64,000 nt of DNA, from the NCBI RefSeq assembly GCF_009811555.1, contig NZ_BLIN01000005.1, positions 4,411,501-4,475,500 on the forward strand. Reading direction: 5' to 3'. The notes beneath the pieces were generated by a model. That model worked only from the letters and a program-made list of their open reading frames with translations, was not told the origin of the DNA and did not search any database. Both the position numbers and the translations under genes were made by a program. Every line of letters begins with the position of its first letter. Positions within the stretch are counted from its first letter, which is position 1. Shown in pieces: positions 15,957 to 24,369 of the stretch. Origin of the DNA: Streptomyces caniferus. GTDB taxonomy: Bacteria; Actinomycetota; Actinomycetes; Streptomycetales; Streptomycetaceae.

Positions 15957-16895
15957 TCAGCTCCGTCGCATGCGAAGGGCGAAGAAGGCCAGCCCCAGGC
16001 CGGTGAGAGCGAGGCCGGCGCCCATCGGAAGGACCCGCTCGACCGGCTCGCCCGGGGATTCCATGGCGTAAGGACTCGTCGTGGCGGCCTCATCACCATC
16101 CGTGCTGTCCGGCGCGGAGCGCGTCTCCTTCTTCGGGGCGGCAGGGGTCGGGAGCGGCGGCAGCGCCTCGTAGGGGCGCTCATTGAGCCGGTCCGCGACA
16201 TTGAGGCGACGCGAGGACGACGACCGTGCCGGGCTCCCCTCTGTCGCAGGGGATGCGGACGCCGAGGGCTTGGGGTGCTTCGGCGCGGGGGCGTGCCGAC
16301 CGGGCAGCGGGTACGCGCGGTCGGCGTCGGTTGAGCCCGCCCCTCCGGGCGGCCCGTGGTGACCGCGCTGCGGGAAGTCCGCGCCGCCGTAGTCGGGCCC
16401 CGGGAGGGGGTACGACGGGCCGTCCGGCCCGACGAAGGCAGGGCTGAACGGGTGATGCGGACGGTGGTGCCACCGTCCGCTCCCACGAGGCCCGGCGAAG
16501 TGGTGGTGCGGAGACCTGTGCGGGAAGCCCGAGAAGGCATCCGACATGCCGGGGAAGCGCGGCGGCAGCTCCGGGAAGCGCGCCGGGGCACCCGGATGGC
16601 CGTGGCCATGGCGCCTCCGGCCCGCTTCGCCACCCCGGCCGTCGACCGGGCGACGGTCGGCCGCGAAGTCGTCGTCGCTGTAACCATCGAGCCCGTAGTC
16701 CTCGGCCCCTGCTACCTCCTGCACAAAGTCGTCCTCCGGCTGATCGCCCGGGTGGACGAAGTGCGGGGGACGGTCGACCGGCGTGACCCGCCGGTCCGCA
16801 GCCGCCGCCGAGGTCGCCCCTATCGGCACGGGCAGGACGACGGCGGCCACCAACAGACCGGTGGCAATGCGCGAACGGAAACCTGGAGCGACCAC
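15957..16895 (-). CDS. secreted, C-terminally membrane-anchored His/Pro/Gly-rich protein
   Basis: 312 residues from a GTG preceded by GGGAGGGG. Signal peptide at residues 1-35 (FRSRIATGLLVAAVVLPVPIGATSAAAAD). Then a long low-complexity exterior with many His, Pro and Gly (for example HHRPHHPF and RRRHGHGHPGAP). The C-terminus, VLPMGAGLALTGLGLAFFALRMRRS, is an LP-x-G-x-G pentapeptide, a hydrophobic span and a basic tail. It is laid out like a sortase signal but lacks the T-G of LPxTG/LAxTG, so it may only be a membrane anchor. Function unknown. A CRP-like site lies 48-63 nt upstream of the start. Confidence 0.75.
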   Translation of the reverse strand: MVAPGFRSRIATGLLVAAVVLPVPIGATSAAAADRRVTPVDRPPHFVHPGDQPEDDFVQEVAGAEDYGLDGYSDDDFAADRRPVDGRGGEAGRRRHGHGHPGAPARFPELPPRFPGMSDAFSGFPHRSPHHHFAGPRGSGRWHHRPHHPFSPAFVGPDGPSYPLPGPDYGGADFPQRGHHGPPGGAGSTDADRAYPLPGRHAPAPKHPKPSASASPATEGSPARSSSSRRLNVADRLNERPYEALPPLPTPAAPKKETRSAPDSTDGDEAATTSPYAMESPGEPVERVLPMGAGLALTGLGLAFFALRMRRS

Positions 16896-16942
16896 AGTGC
16901 CCCTCCCGTGCCGAGCCGTCGAGTGACCTCCTCAGCGTCACA

Positions 16943-16958
16943 TGTGATGAGATTCACG
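16943..16958. promoter_or_regulatory. CRP-like operator
   Basis: TGTGA-N6-TCACG matches the CRP consensus TGTGA-N6-TCACA except for the last base. It overlaps the palindrome TCACATGTGA (16938-16947). It is placed 48-63 nt upstream of the GTG of the secreted protein gene. Streptomyces Crp prefers GTG-N6-GNCAC; here the sequence is GTG-N6-TTCAC. Confidence 0.5.
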
Positions 16959-17046
16959 GCATCTCGGACATATCAGGCGGGTTACCTGACGGAACGCGGG
17001 AGGGGCGGACCCAGGCGGCGGCCACGGGAGCAGCGTGGCGGTCGGC

Positions 17047-18024
17047 TCAGACCGTCAGGACGACCTTGCCGACATGCGCACTCTCGTCCACGACGCGGTG
17101 CGCCTCGGCGGCCTCGGACATCGGGAGCGTACGGTCCACGATCGGCCGCACCTGTCCGTTGCTGATCAACGGCCAGACGTGCTCCCGTACGGCGGCGACG
17201 ATGGCTGCCTTCTCGTTCAGCGGGCGGGCACGCAGCCCGGCACCGGTGATCGCGGCGCGCTTCGCCATCAGGGCGGCGAGATTCAGCTCCGCCTTCACCC
17301 CACCCTGCAGCCCGATGATGGCCAGCCGTCCGCTGACCGCCAGCGCCTTGATGTTCCGCTGCAGGTACTTCGCTCCGATGATGTCGAGGATGACGTCCGC
17401 GCCCTTGCCGTCGGTGGCCTTGCGGATCTCCTGGACGAAGTCCTGCTCGCGGTAGTCGATGAGGATGTCCGCGCCCAGCTCGGCACAGCGGGCCAGCTTC
17501 TCGGGACCGCCCGCGGTGACCGCGACCCGCGCACCGACCGCCTTGGCGAGCTGGATCGCCATGGTGCCGATGCCGCTGGCACCGCCGTGGACGAGCAGCG
17601 TCTCGCCGGGCCGCAGGTGCGCGATCATGAAGACGTTCGACCAGACCGTGCAGGTCACCTCGGGCAGCGCGGCGGCCGAGATCAGGTCCAGGCCGCTCGG
17701 CACCGGCAGGAGCTGCCCGGCCGGGACGGCGACCTTCTCCGCATAGCCACCGCCCGCCAGCAGCGCGCACACCTCGTCACCGACGGCCCAGCCGTGCACG
17801 CCGGGGCCGATATCGACGATCCGCCCCGAGCACTCCAGCCCCGGATACAGGGAGGACCCGGGCGGCGGGTCGTAGAAGCCCTGACGCTGGAGCAGGTCGG
17901 CGCGGTTCACGGCGCTCGCCGCGACCTCGACCAGGACCTCGCCCTCGGCGGGCTGCGGATCGGGCACGTCCGCCCAGACAAGTGCTTCGGGGCCACCGGG
18001 CTCCGGGATAGTGATCGCTCGCAT
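17047..18024 (-). CDS. NAD(P)H:quinone oxidoreductase, zeta-crystallin-like (MDR family)
   Basis: 325 residues from the ATG at 18024. Zinc-less medium-chain dehydrogenase/reductase. GroES-like domain at 1-120 (EVLVEVAASAVNRADLLQRQGFY, YPGLECSGRI) and a Rossmann domain with VHGGASGIGTMAIQLAK near residues 145-160 for NADPH. It lacks the Cys/His set of zinc alcohol dehydrogenases, as expected for quinone or enoyl reductases of the PIG3 group. Single gene; the potassium channel region starts about 420 bp away on the other strand. Confidence 0.88.
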   Translation of the reverse strand: MRAITIPEPGGPEALVWADVPDPQPAEGEVLVEVAASAVNRADLLQRQGFYDPPPGSSLYPGLECSGRIVDIGPGVHGWAVGDEVCALLAGGGYAEKVAVPAGQLLPVPSGLDLISAAALPEVTCTVWSNVFMIAHLRPGETLLVHGGASGIGTMAIQLAKAVGARVAVTAGGPEKLARCAELGADILIDYREQDFVQEIRKATDGKGADVILDIIGAKYLQRNIKALAVSGRLAIIGLQGGVKAELNLAALMAKRAAITGAGLRARPLNEKAAIVAAVREHVWPLISNGQVRPIVDRTLPMSEAAEAHRVVDESAHVGKVVLTV

Positions 18025-18443
18025 GGGCGCGAGGCTACTCGTCGTCCGCGCGCAGAGCGACGGTGCGGGGTCCCACGGCCACCTCCGGGTCGGCCACCGG
18101 CCCCCGGTTGAAGTGCGGATATGCATGGGGGACGCGCACCGGGACACCTCGGTGCGCGGCAAGCGGCACGCCGACGGCGGAGTCCCCGGCGGATCACGTT
18201 GCGGCGGTTCCGGGTCACGGAGCGGCGCTCCGGGCGGGGTTTCGTTCCCCCGGTACGACTTGCCACTCCACCGGGTGAGCGACCCGGCACGGGCCCATGC
18301 CCGCCCCTCCGCCGGGATATCAACGCCCCATGCTCAAGACGACGGCTCGCTCTCCGGCCGGTGCAGCGGCGTCCTGCCACCGGCCGCCGACTCCCGCCGC
18401 GGCCCCGCACCCACGGGTGCCGGAATCGCGGAGCATGGGAGGC

Positions 18444-18500
18444 ATGACACCTTCACAGACCGCCGCCGCTCAAGCCGTTCGGGGAGCGCCGACCGGATGA
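18444..18500 (+). CDS. possible 18-residue leader ORF before the K+ channel
   Basis: The ATG at 18444 follows GGGAGGC, the best Shine-Dalgarno in the region. The frame encodes MTPSQTAAAQAVRGAPTG and stops in a TGA that overlaps the ATG of the channel gene as ATGA (18497-18500). The channel's own start has only a GGGGAG 10 nt away, so its translation may be coupled to this peptide. The peptide itself has no recognisable function. Confidence 0.35.
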   Translation: MTPSQTAAAQAVRGAPTG

Positions 18501-19606
18501 GTGACGAGCAGCAACCGCGCCGCGGCACCGGCAGATTCTCCATCCTCCGCTCGCTCTGGTCCCGTACCCGGACCGAGGCCAAGGACGACACCGAGGCCGG
18601 CCGGTCCATCGTCATGCCCGCCCAGGGCATGGCGCCGCCGCTCCAACAGGTCCTGCGACGGCTGGTGATGGCGCTCGGCGTACTGGCCCTCACGACGCTG
18701 CTCGTCTGGTTCGACCGTGACGGATACCGCGACAACGCCCACGGCGAGGTCGATTTCCTCGCTGCGGCCTACTACGCGACGGTCACCCTCTCGACCACCG
18801 GCTACGGCGACATCACCCCGGTCAGCGACGGCGCACGACTGATCAACATCCTGGTCATCACGCCGCTCCGCGTACTGTTCCTGATCATCCTGGTCGGCAC
18901 CACGCTCGAAGTCCTCACCGCACGCACCCGGCACCAGGTACGCATTCATCGTTGGAGGTCCCGCATGCGAGATCACGTCGTCGTCATCGGGTACGGGACG
19001 AAGGGCCGCCACACCATCGAGACCCTGATCGGCCAGGGCGTCCCGAAAGAGAAGATCGTCGTCGTCGACCCGCAGAAGTCCGTCGTGGATGCCGCGAGCA
19101 TCGACGGCTTCGTGGGCGTGCACGGAGACGCGACCCGCTCCGACACCCTGACCAGGGCCGAGCTGCAGCGTGCCGCGCGCGTGGTCGTGGCCACCCAGCG
19201 CGATGACACCGCGGCCCTGGTCACGCTGACGGCACGGCAGCTCAACAAGCACGCCTCCATCGTGGTGGCGGTACGGGAGGACGAGAACGTGCCGCTGTTG
19301 AAGCAGAGCGGCGCCGACATGGTCATCACGAGTTCCAGCGCGGCGGGCCGGCTGCTGGGGATGTCCATGTCCAGCCCGTACGTCGGCACGGTCCTGGAGG
19401 ATCTGCTGACCTACGGGAGCGGGCTGGACCTCGACGAACGGCCGGTTACGAAGAGCGAAGCGGGCCGCTCCCCGCGCGAGCTCGACGACCTGGTGGTGGC
19501 CGTCGTACGGGGGCACCGGGTGCTGAACTACGGGGATCCGCAGGCCGCGACCCTCGAACTCACCGACCGCGTGATCACCATCCGGCAGGCGGTGCCGAGC
19601 AGTTGA
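18497..19606 (+). CDS. potassium channel with RCK/TrkA-N domain
   Basis: 369 residues. Basic cytosolic N-terminus, TM1 at 57-73, pore loop with selectivity filter TTGYGD at 100-105 and TM2 at 116-138. A TrkA-N/RCK Rossmann domain starts at 160 (VVVIGYGTKGRHTIETL, acidic VVVDPQ for nucleotide binding). The layout is MthK-like: two TM helices and one RCK per subunit in a tetramer gated by a cytosolic ligand. The tail of about 70 residues after 300 resembles a reduced TrkA-C. The ATG at 18497 is chosen because upstream codons do not look coding; it overlaps the stop of the 18-residue ORF. Confidence 0.9.
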   Translation: MSDEQQPRRGTGRFSILRSLWSRTRTEAKDDTEAGRSIVMPAQGMAPPLQQVLRRLVMALGVLALTTLLVWFDRDGYRDNAHGEVDFLAAAYYATVTLSTTGYGDITPVSDGARLINILVITPLRVLFLIILVGTTLEVLTARTRHQVRIHRWRSRMRDHVVVIGYGTKGRHTIETLIGQGVPKEKIVVVDPQKSVVDAASIDGFVGVHGDATRSDTLTRAELQRAARVVVATQRDDTAALVTLTARQLNKHASIVVAVREDENVPLLKQSGADMVITSSSAAGRLLGMSMSSPYVGTVLEDLLTYGSGLDLDERPVTKSEAGRSPRELDDLVVAVVRGHRVLNYGDPQAATLELTDRVITIRQAVPSS

Positions 19607-19699
19607 CGTAGCCGCGGCCGAGGATGCGAAGGGACGCGGACCCGGCGGACGGCGAGAGCGACATGACGGCGGGTGCGATGGCGGCCGGTGCCCCCTCTT

Positions 19700-21451
19700 C
19701 TACGCGCTCCCGGGGGCGGTCCAGCCCGTCGACGGGCCCGGGGACCAGCCTACCGACAAGCCCGCCGACCAGGGAAGTTCCAGGAGTTCGAGCTCGGTGC
19801 CGCGCTCCGCGCCGCCGGGCGGGACGACGGCCAGCGCATCCGCGGCGGCGATACCGCGCAGCATGGCCGGTCCATGGAAGCGCAGCGGCATCGCCATCAG
19901 ACCGTGCCGGTCGTCCTCGCGGTAGGTCACCGGGACGATCCGGGTGTCCTGCGGATGCCCGTGGACGGGGGCGGCCAGCGGCGCACGGAACGGCGCGCCG
20001 GGAGGGCGGGCGGCGAGCGTACGGAGCAGTGGTTCGGCGAGCGTGACCAGGCCGGAGACGGCGGCGAGCGGGTTGCCGGGCAGGCCGACGAGATGCCGGT
20101 GCGGGGCCAGGCGGGCCAGCAGCATGGGGTGGCCGGGGCGTACCGCGACGCCGTCGACCAGCACCTCGGCCCCCAGCCGGCGCAGGGTGGGGTGCACATG
20201 GTCGACGGGGCCCGAGGCGGTACCGCCGGTGGTGATCACCACGTCGGCGGTGGATTGGGCAATGGCGGCGTACAGGGTGTCGGCGTCGTCGGCGAGACGG
20301 CGCGGCGCGGCCGCTTCGACGCCCAGCGCATGCAGCCACGGCGCGAGCAGCGGGCCGAGCGCATCCCGGATCCGGCCCTCCTGGGGCAGACCGTGGTCCA
20401 GCAGTTCATCGCCCAGGACAAGGACTTCGGCGCGGGGCCGGGGGTACGCAGTCAGCTCGTCGTAGCCGGCGGCGGCGGCCAGGCCGAGGACGGCGGGGGT
20501 CACCAGGGCACCGGCGGGCAGCAACTGGTCGCCGCGCCGGCACTCCTGGCCCCGCGGGCGGATGTCCTGACCGGGCGGCGCGGGCCGCGGGGCGTACAGC
20601 CGTCGTCCGCCGTCACTCAGCTCACGGACCTCGCCGTGCTCGCTGCGCAGCACGGCGGTGGCACCGGACGGCACCCGCGCACCGGTGGCGATCGGGATCG
20701 CATGGCCGTCGCGGAGAACCTCGGCAGGGCTGTGACCGGCGAGGATGCCGGGAGGGGCGCCGTCCTCGGCCGTACCGGAGGGGTGGTCGAGGCGCCAGGG
20801 ACCGGGGCCGGACACCGCCCAGCCGTCCATCGCCGAGGTGTCGAACGACGGCAGATCGGTGAGCGCGGCGAGGGGGGCGGCGAGCGTACGGCCGAGCGCG
20901 TCGCCGAGCGCCGAGGTCTCGGGCGCGGGCGGACCGGGTACGGCGCGCTCGGCGATCTCCCGGGCGGTGTGCCAGGGGAGGGCGCCCGCAGCGACCGTGG
21001 GGTGGTGGCCGGGGCCGGTGGGAGCCGCGGGGCCTTCGAGGGTTTCGGGGCTTTCGCGGCCGGCAGGGTCGGAGGAGCGGTCGGGGCCCGAGGAGCGGGA
21101 GGAGTTGGAGGAGCACGAGGGGCGGGAGGAGCGCCAGGTGCTGTTCCCGGAGGCGGCGGGGTCGTCGAGGGAGAAGGGGTCGTCCGGCGTGTAGGGGATG
21201 TCGCCGCCGCCTCCCGTGGTGGAGGAGTGGGCGGCCGCGGTCTCGCGGGTCGCGTGCGGCACCCTGACGGTCAGGGGCTCGGCGCCGCCCTCGGCCGCGG
21301 GCCGCCCGCGCACCGGCGCCGTCGCGTTGGCCAGCGCGAGCGCCTCCTCGAAGGGATCGCCGGACGCCTCGCCCGCTGCCTCGCTCCTCGTCCTGCCCAC
21401 CATGCCGTCGGGCTCCTCGCCGAAATCGTCGTCGAACTCCCCGTAGGTCAT
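19700..21451 (-). CDS. moeA: molybdopterin molybdenumtransferase MoeA with long N-terminal extension
   Basis: 583 residues; the MoeA core usually has about 400. The core begins near residue 160 (LPWHTAREIAERAVP) and contains DTSAMDGWAV, ATGARVPSGA, the MPT-binding TTGGTASGPVDHV and the C-terminal LVGLPGNPLAAV. It therefore inserts molybdate into adenylated molybdopterin. Residues 1-155 are a disordered acidic/Ser-rich extension (FDDDFGEEPDG, a run of SRPSCSSNSSRSS) with no recognised domain. Its ATG overlaps the stop of the mobA-like gene (ATGA), so the two Moco genes form an operon. Confidence 0.88.
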   Translation of the reverse strand: MTYGEFDDDFGEEPDGMVGRTRSEAAGEASGDPFEEALALANATAPVRGRPAAEGGAEPLTVRVPHATRETAAAHSSTTGGGGDIPYTPDDPFSLDDPAASGNSTWRSSRPSCSSNSSRSSGPDRSSDPAGRESPETLEGPAAPTGPGHHPTVAAGALPWHTAREIAERAVPGPPAPETSALGDALGRTLAAPLAALTDLPSFDTSAMDGWAVSGPGPWRLDHPSGTAEDGAPPGILAGHSPAEVLRDGHAIPIATGARVPSGATAVLRSEHGEVRELSDGGRRLYAPRPAPPGQDIRPRGQECRRGDQLLPAGALVTPAVLGLAAAAGYDELTAYPRPRAEVLVLGDELLDHGLPQEGRIRDALGPLLAPWLHALGVEAAAPRRLADDADTLYAAIAQSTADVVITTGGTASGPVDHVHPTLRRLGAEVLVDGVAVRPGHPMLLARLAPHRHLVGLPGNPLAAVSGLVTLAEPLLRTLAARPPGAPFRAPLAAPVHGHPQDTRIVPVTYREDDRHGLMAMPLRFHGPAMLRGIAAADALAVVPPGGAERGTELELLELPWSAGLSVGWSPGPSTGWTAPGSA

Positions 21452-22449
21452 TCGGCGGGCTTCGTTCCGGCACCCGTGCCGCCGCCGGCATCGGCCGGGC
21501 CGGCGGACTGCTCGGCCTCCGCGGCCCAGCGGTTGGCCAGCGCGGCAGCCCGTTCGGTGAGTTCCTGCACGTCCCGGCCCTGCCGGCCCGCCGCGTAACC
21601 GATCAGGAAGGTCGTCAGCGGTGCGGCCGGCCGGGCCACCCCGTGCGCCGCGTCCCGCGCGAGATCGAGAAGCGCCGCCGTGTCGACATCGAGCTCGATG
21701 CCCAGTTCGGCCTTGACTGCGGTGATCCATTCATCCAACACGTTTCCATGCTCCCTGATACGGGCGCGTGCCGCGCTGATGTCTTCCCAGGTGTCGCAGT
21801 CGAAGGAGGCCGTGGTGGTGGCGTCCGGGACCCGTTCGAGCTGCAGCCCGTTCACCAGCGCACGCAGCGGCAGACCGGCCAGCGTGCCGTGTGCGGCCCG
21901 TACCCGCGCCAGCTCACGGCGCAGCGGCTCGGCCCGGTACGCGGCCACCAGCGGCTGGTCCCGGCCCGAGGCGTCCCGCAGCATCGCCCCGTCGCGGGTG
22001 GCGTCGGTGCCGGGCCGTGCGGACTCGTCACGGGGCGCGGCGCCGTCGTGGGACGCACCCTCGTCGTGGCCCGCGGAAGCGCCGTCCGGCGCGGCGGCAG
22101 CGGACGTTTCCGTCGCCGCCGCCAACAGGGTGTACACGGTCGCGGCGGTGAGAAACGGGAGATCGGCGGCGAGGACGAGGACCGTGGGGGCGGTGGTGTG
22201 CCGCAGGCCGGCGTCCAGTGCGGCGAGCGGGCCGCCGCCGGGCGGGTCCTCGAGGGCGCGGACGACGGTGCGGGTGGTCGGGCGGTGCGGGCCGACGACG
22301 ACCGTGATCGCCGCGTCGGGGCAAGCGGCGAGCACCCGGTCCAGGAGGGGGCGGCCGCCGACGGACAGGGCGGGTTTGTCCGCCCCGCCGAGCCGCCGGG
22401 CCGCGCCGCCGGCCAGCACGATGGTGTCGTAGTCGGTGAGGTCGTCCAC
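21448..22449 (-). CDS. mobA: MobA-like nucleotidyltransferase fused to DUF6457
   Basis: 333 residues from a GTG. The N-terminal half is a MobA/GT-A nucleotidyltransferase: VLAGGAARRLGGADKPALSVGGRPLLDRVL (G-loop and Lys), then LAADLPF, whose Asp binds Mg2+. It is expected to attach GMP to molybdopterin. Residues about 115-160 are an acidic insert. From about 235 the DUF6457 helical domain follows (LDEWITAVKAELGIELDVDTAALLDLARDAAHGVARP ... FLIGYAAGR), found fused to MobA in actinomycetes and of unknown role. Upstream partner of moeA. Confidence 0.85.
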   Translation of the reverse strand: MDDLTDYDTIVLAGGAARRLGGADKPALSVGGRPLLDRVLAACPDAAITVVVGPHRPTTRTVVRALEDPPGGGPLAALDAGLRHTTAPTVLVLAADLPFLTAATVYTLLAAATETSAAAAPDGASAGHDEGASHDGAAPRDESARPGTDATRDGAMLRDASGRDQPLVAAYRAEPLRRELARVRAAHGTLAGLPLRALVNGLQLERVPDATTTASFDCDTWEDISAARARIREHGNVLDEWITAVKAELGIELDVDTAALLDLARDAAHGVARPAAPLTTFLIGYAAGRQGRDVQELTERAAALANRWAAEAEQSAGPADAGGGTGAGTKPAE

Positions 22450-22698
22450 CCCTTGAGTATCGCCGGGGGTGAGTGGATCACACCGGTGCCGGATCCGCGG
22501 CAGCTGTCAGCTCCGCCACAGCGGACACGACGGCCACAGGTACGGCGGCGCACCTGCCACCTGCGCTGCGGCTGCCACTTGCCTTTCGACGGTCACCACC
22601 TTCACCGCCTCACAGCCGCTGTCGCCGTCACCACGTGCACCGCCGCCACCGGCTCACGGCCACCCCCGGCTGCCCCTGCCTGCGCGGCCTCACCGGGG

Positions 22699-24369
22699 TC
22701 ACAACCCCCGCAGCAACAGCGCAGGCTGTTCCACACAGTCGGCCACATACCGCAGGAAGCCTCCGGCGGTGCCGCCGTCGCACACCCGGTGATCGAAGGT
22801 GAGCGAGAGCTGGACGACCTGCCGGACGGCCAGCTCCCCTTCGTGGACCCACGGTTTGGCGGTGATCCGGCCGACGCCGAGCATCGCCGCCTCGGGGTGG
22901 TTGATGATCGGCGTGGAGCCGTCGACGCCGAAGACGCCGTAGTTGTTGAGGGTGAAGGTGCCATGGGTGAGCTCGGCCAGGGAGAGCCCGCCGGCCCTGG
23001 CGGTTTCGGTGAGCCGGGTGATCTCGGCGGACAGTTCCTCGACCGTACGGGCGTGGGCGTCCCGTACGACCGGCACGACCAGACCGCGATCGGTCTGCGC
23101 CGCAAAGCCCAGATGGACGGCGGGCAGCCGGACGATCTCCTGGGCCTTGGTGTCGACGGTGGCGTTGAGCTCGGGGAACCGTACGAGCGCGGCCGTGGCG
23201 ATCCGCGCCAGCAGGGCGAGCAGCGATACCTTGGGAGCGCCCGGAACATTCATCGCTCTACGGGAGGCGAGGAGTTCGGTGGCGTCGGCGTCCACCCAGC
23301 AGGTCGCCTCCGGGATCTCCCGACGGCTGCGGCTGAACTTCTCGGCGGCCGCACCGAGCATGCCCCGCAGGGGGATCCGCTCCTCGCCCGCCGCGGCACC
23401 GGCTCCCGTGGTCCCGGGGGCCCGCACGGTTCCGGCGGTGGTCGCGGCCCCCACCGCGCCCGTCATGCCCGCACCGACGATCCCCGTGGCGCCGCTCATC
23501 CCCTGGGCACCCGCCGAGGTGACCGCCCCGGCCCTGCCCGCGGTCTCCCGCTCCTGCCGGGCCCGGATCGCGCACTCGACATCCGTACGGAGAATCAGCC
23601 CGTCCCGTCCGGAACCCGTCAACTCCCGCAGATCCAGACCGTTTTCCCGGGCCATCCGACGCACCAGCGGGGAAATGACGGCCGCCGTACGACTGTCGGC
23701 CTCCGCCGCCCCGGCCCCGGCCGTGCTGTCCGCCACAGCCGCTCCGACCGAGCCGTTCGCCCCGGTGGTGCCGGCCGCCCCCACAGCGGCCGCCCTGGCA
23801 CCGGTCGCCCCTGAACCCGCAGGCGCACCGTGTGCCACCCCGGTTCCGGCCGAGCCGTCCGCTGCTCCGGGTGTCCGCGGCGCTCCCGCCACGGGGCCCG
23901 TCCCGCTCCCCGGACGGATCCGGCGCCGCCGCGCCGCCGCCGCGCTCGTGCCGTACCCGACCAGGACGTTCCCGGATCCGGCATCCGCCGAGCCGTCGGC
24001 TGCCGGGCCGGAGGCACCGGCGGAAGCCGTCGCCGAAGGCCCCGCATCGGGTGCGGCATGTGCCGCGCCCGCCCCGCCGGGCCCCGTCCCGGGACCCATC
24101 CCCGCCAGGTCATCGGGCACGGCCCCCACCGCGACCGTCACCAGCGGTGCCCCTACCGGGACTTCCTCCCCCTCCTCGCCGAAGCGGGCGGTCACCACGC
24201 CCCCATACGGGCACGGCACCTCCACCATCGCCTTGGCGGTCTCGACCTCCACCACCGGCTGGTCGATGGCCACCACCTCGCCGACCTCGACCATCCAGTG
24301 CACGATCGTCGCCTCGGTGAGGCCTTCCCCCAGGTCGGGCAGGGTGAATTCGCGGACCACGGCCATCAC
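22699..24369 (-). CDS. bkdC: branched-chain 2-oxoacid dehydrogenase E2 (second operon)
   Basis: 556 residues. The lipoyl domain (1-80) has modified Lys46 in ETAKAMVE. A very long Ala/Gly/Pro linker interrupts the protein before and after the peripheral subunit-binding domain (about 230-270, VRRMARENGLDLRELTGSGRDGLI). The catalytic domain has LTFDHRVCDGG with His527 and Asp531. The linker, of about 140 residues plus an extra Ala/Gly stretch, is much longer than in the paralogue at 5-6.6 kb. The GTG start overlaps the E1 beta stop (GTGA); the ATG at 24366 is an alternative. Confidence 0.92.
   Translation of the reverse strand: MMAVVREFTLPDLGEGLTEATIVHWMVEVGEVVAIDQPVVEVETAKAMVEVPCPYGGVVTARFGEEGEEVPVGAPLVTVAVGAVPDDLAGMGPGTGPGGAGAAHAAPDAGPSATASAGASGPAADGSADAGSGNVLVGYGTSAAAARRRRIRPGSGTGPVAGAPRTPGAADGSAGTGVAHGAPAGSGATGARAAAVGAAGTTGANGSVGAAVADSTAGAGAAEADSRTAAVISPLVRRMARENGLDLRELTGSGRDGLILRTDVECAIRARQERETAGRAGAVTSAGAQGMSGATGIVGAGMTGAVGAATTAGTVRAPGTTGAGAAAGEERIPLRGMLGAAAEKFSRSRREIPEATCWVDADATELLASRRAMNVPGAPKVSLLALLARIATAALVRFPELNATVDTKAQEIVRLPAVHLGFAAQTDRGLVVPVVRDAHARTVEELSAEITRLTETARAGGLSLAELTHGTFTLNNYGVFGVDGSTPIINHPEAAMLGVGRITAKPWVHEGELAVRQVVQLSLTFDHRVCDGGTAGGFLRYVADCVEQPALLLRGL

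Noticed and set aside
19575..19699. 28-residue minus ORF (MSLSPSAGS...) after moeA
   Set aside because: No ribosome site and overlaps the channel gene 3' end; likely chance.
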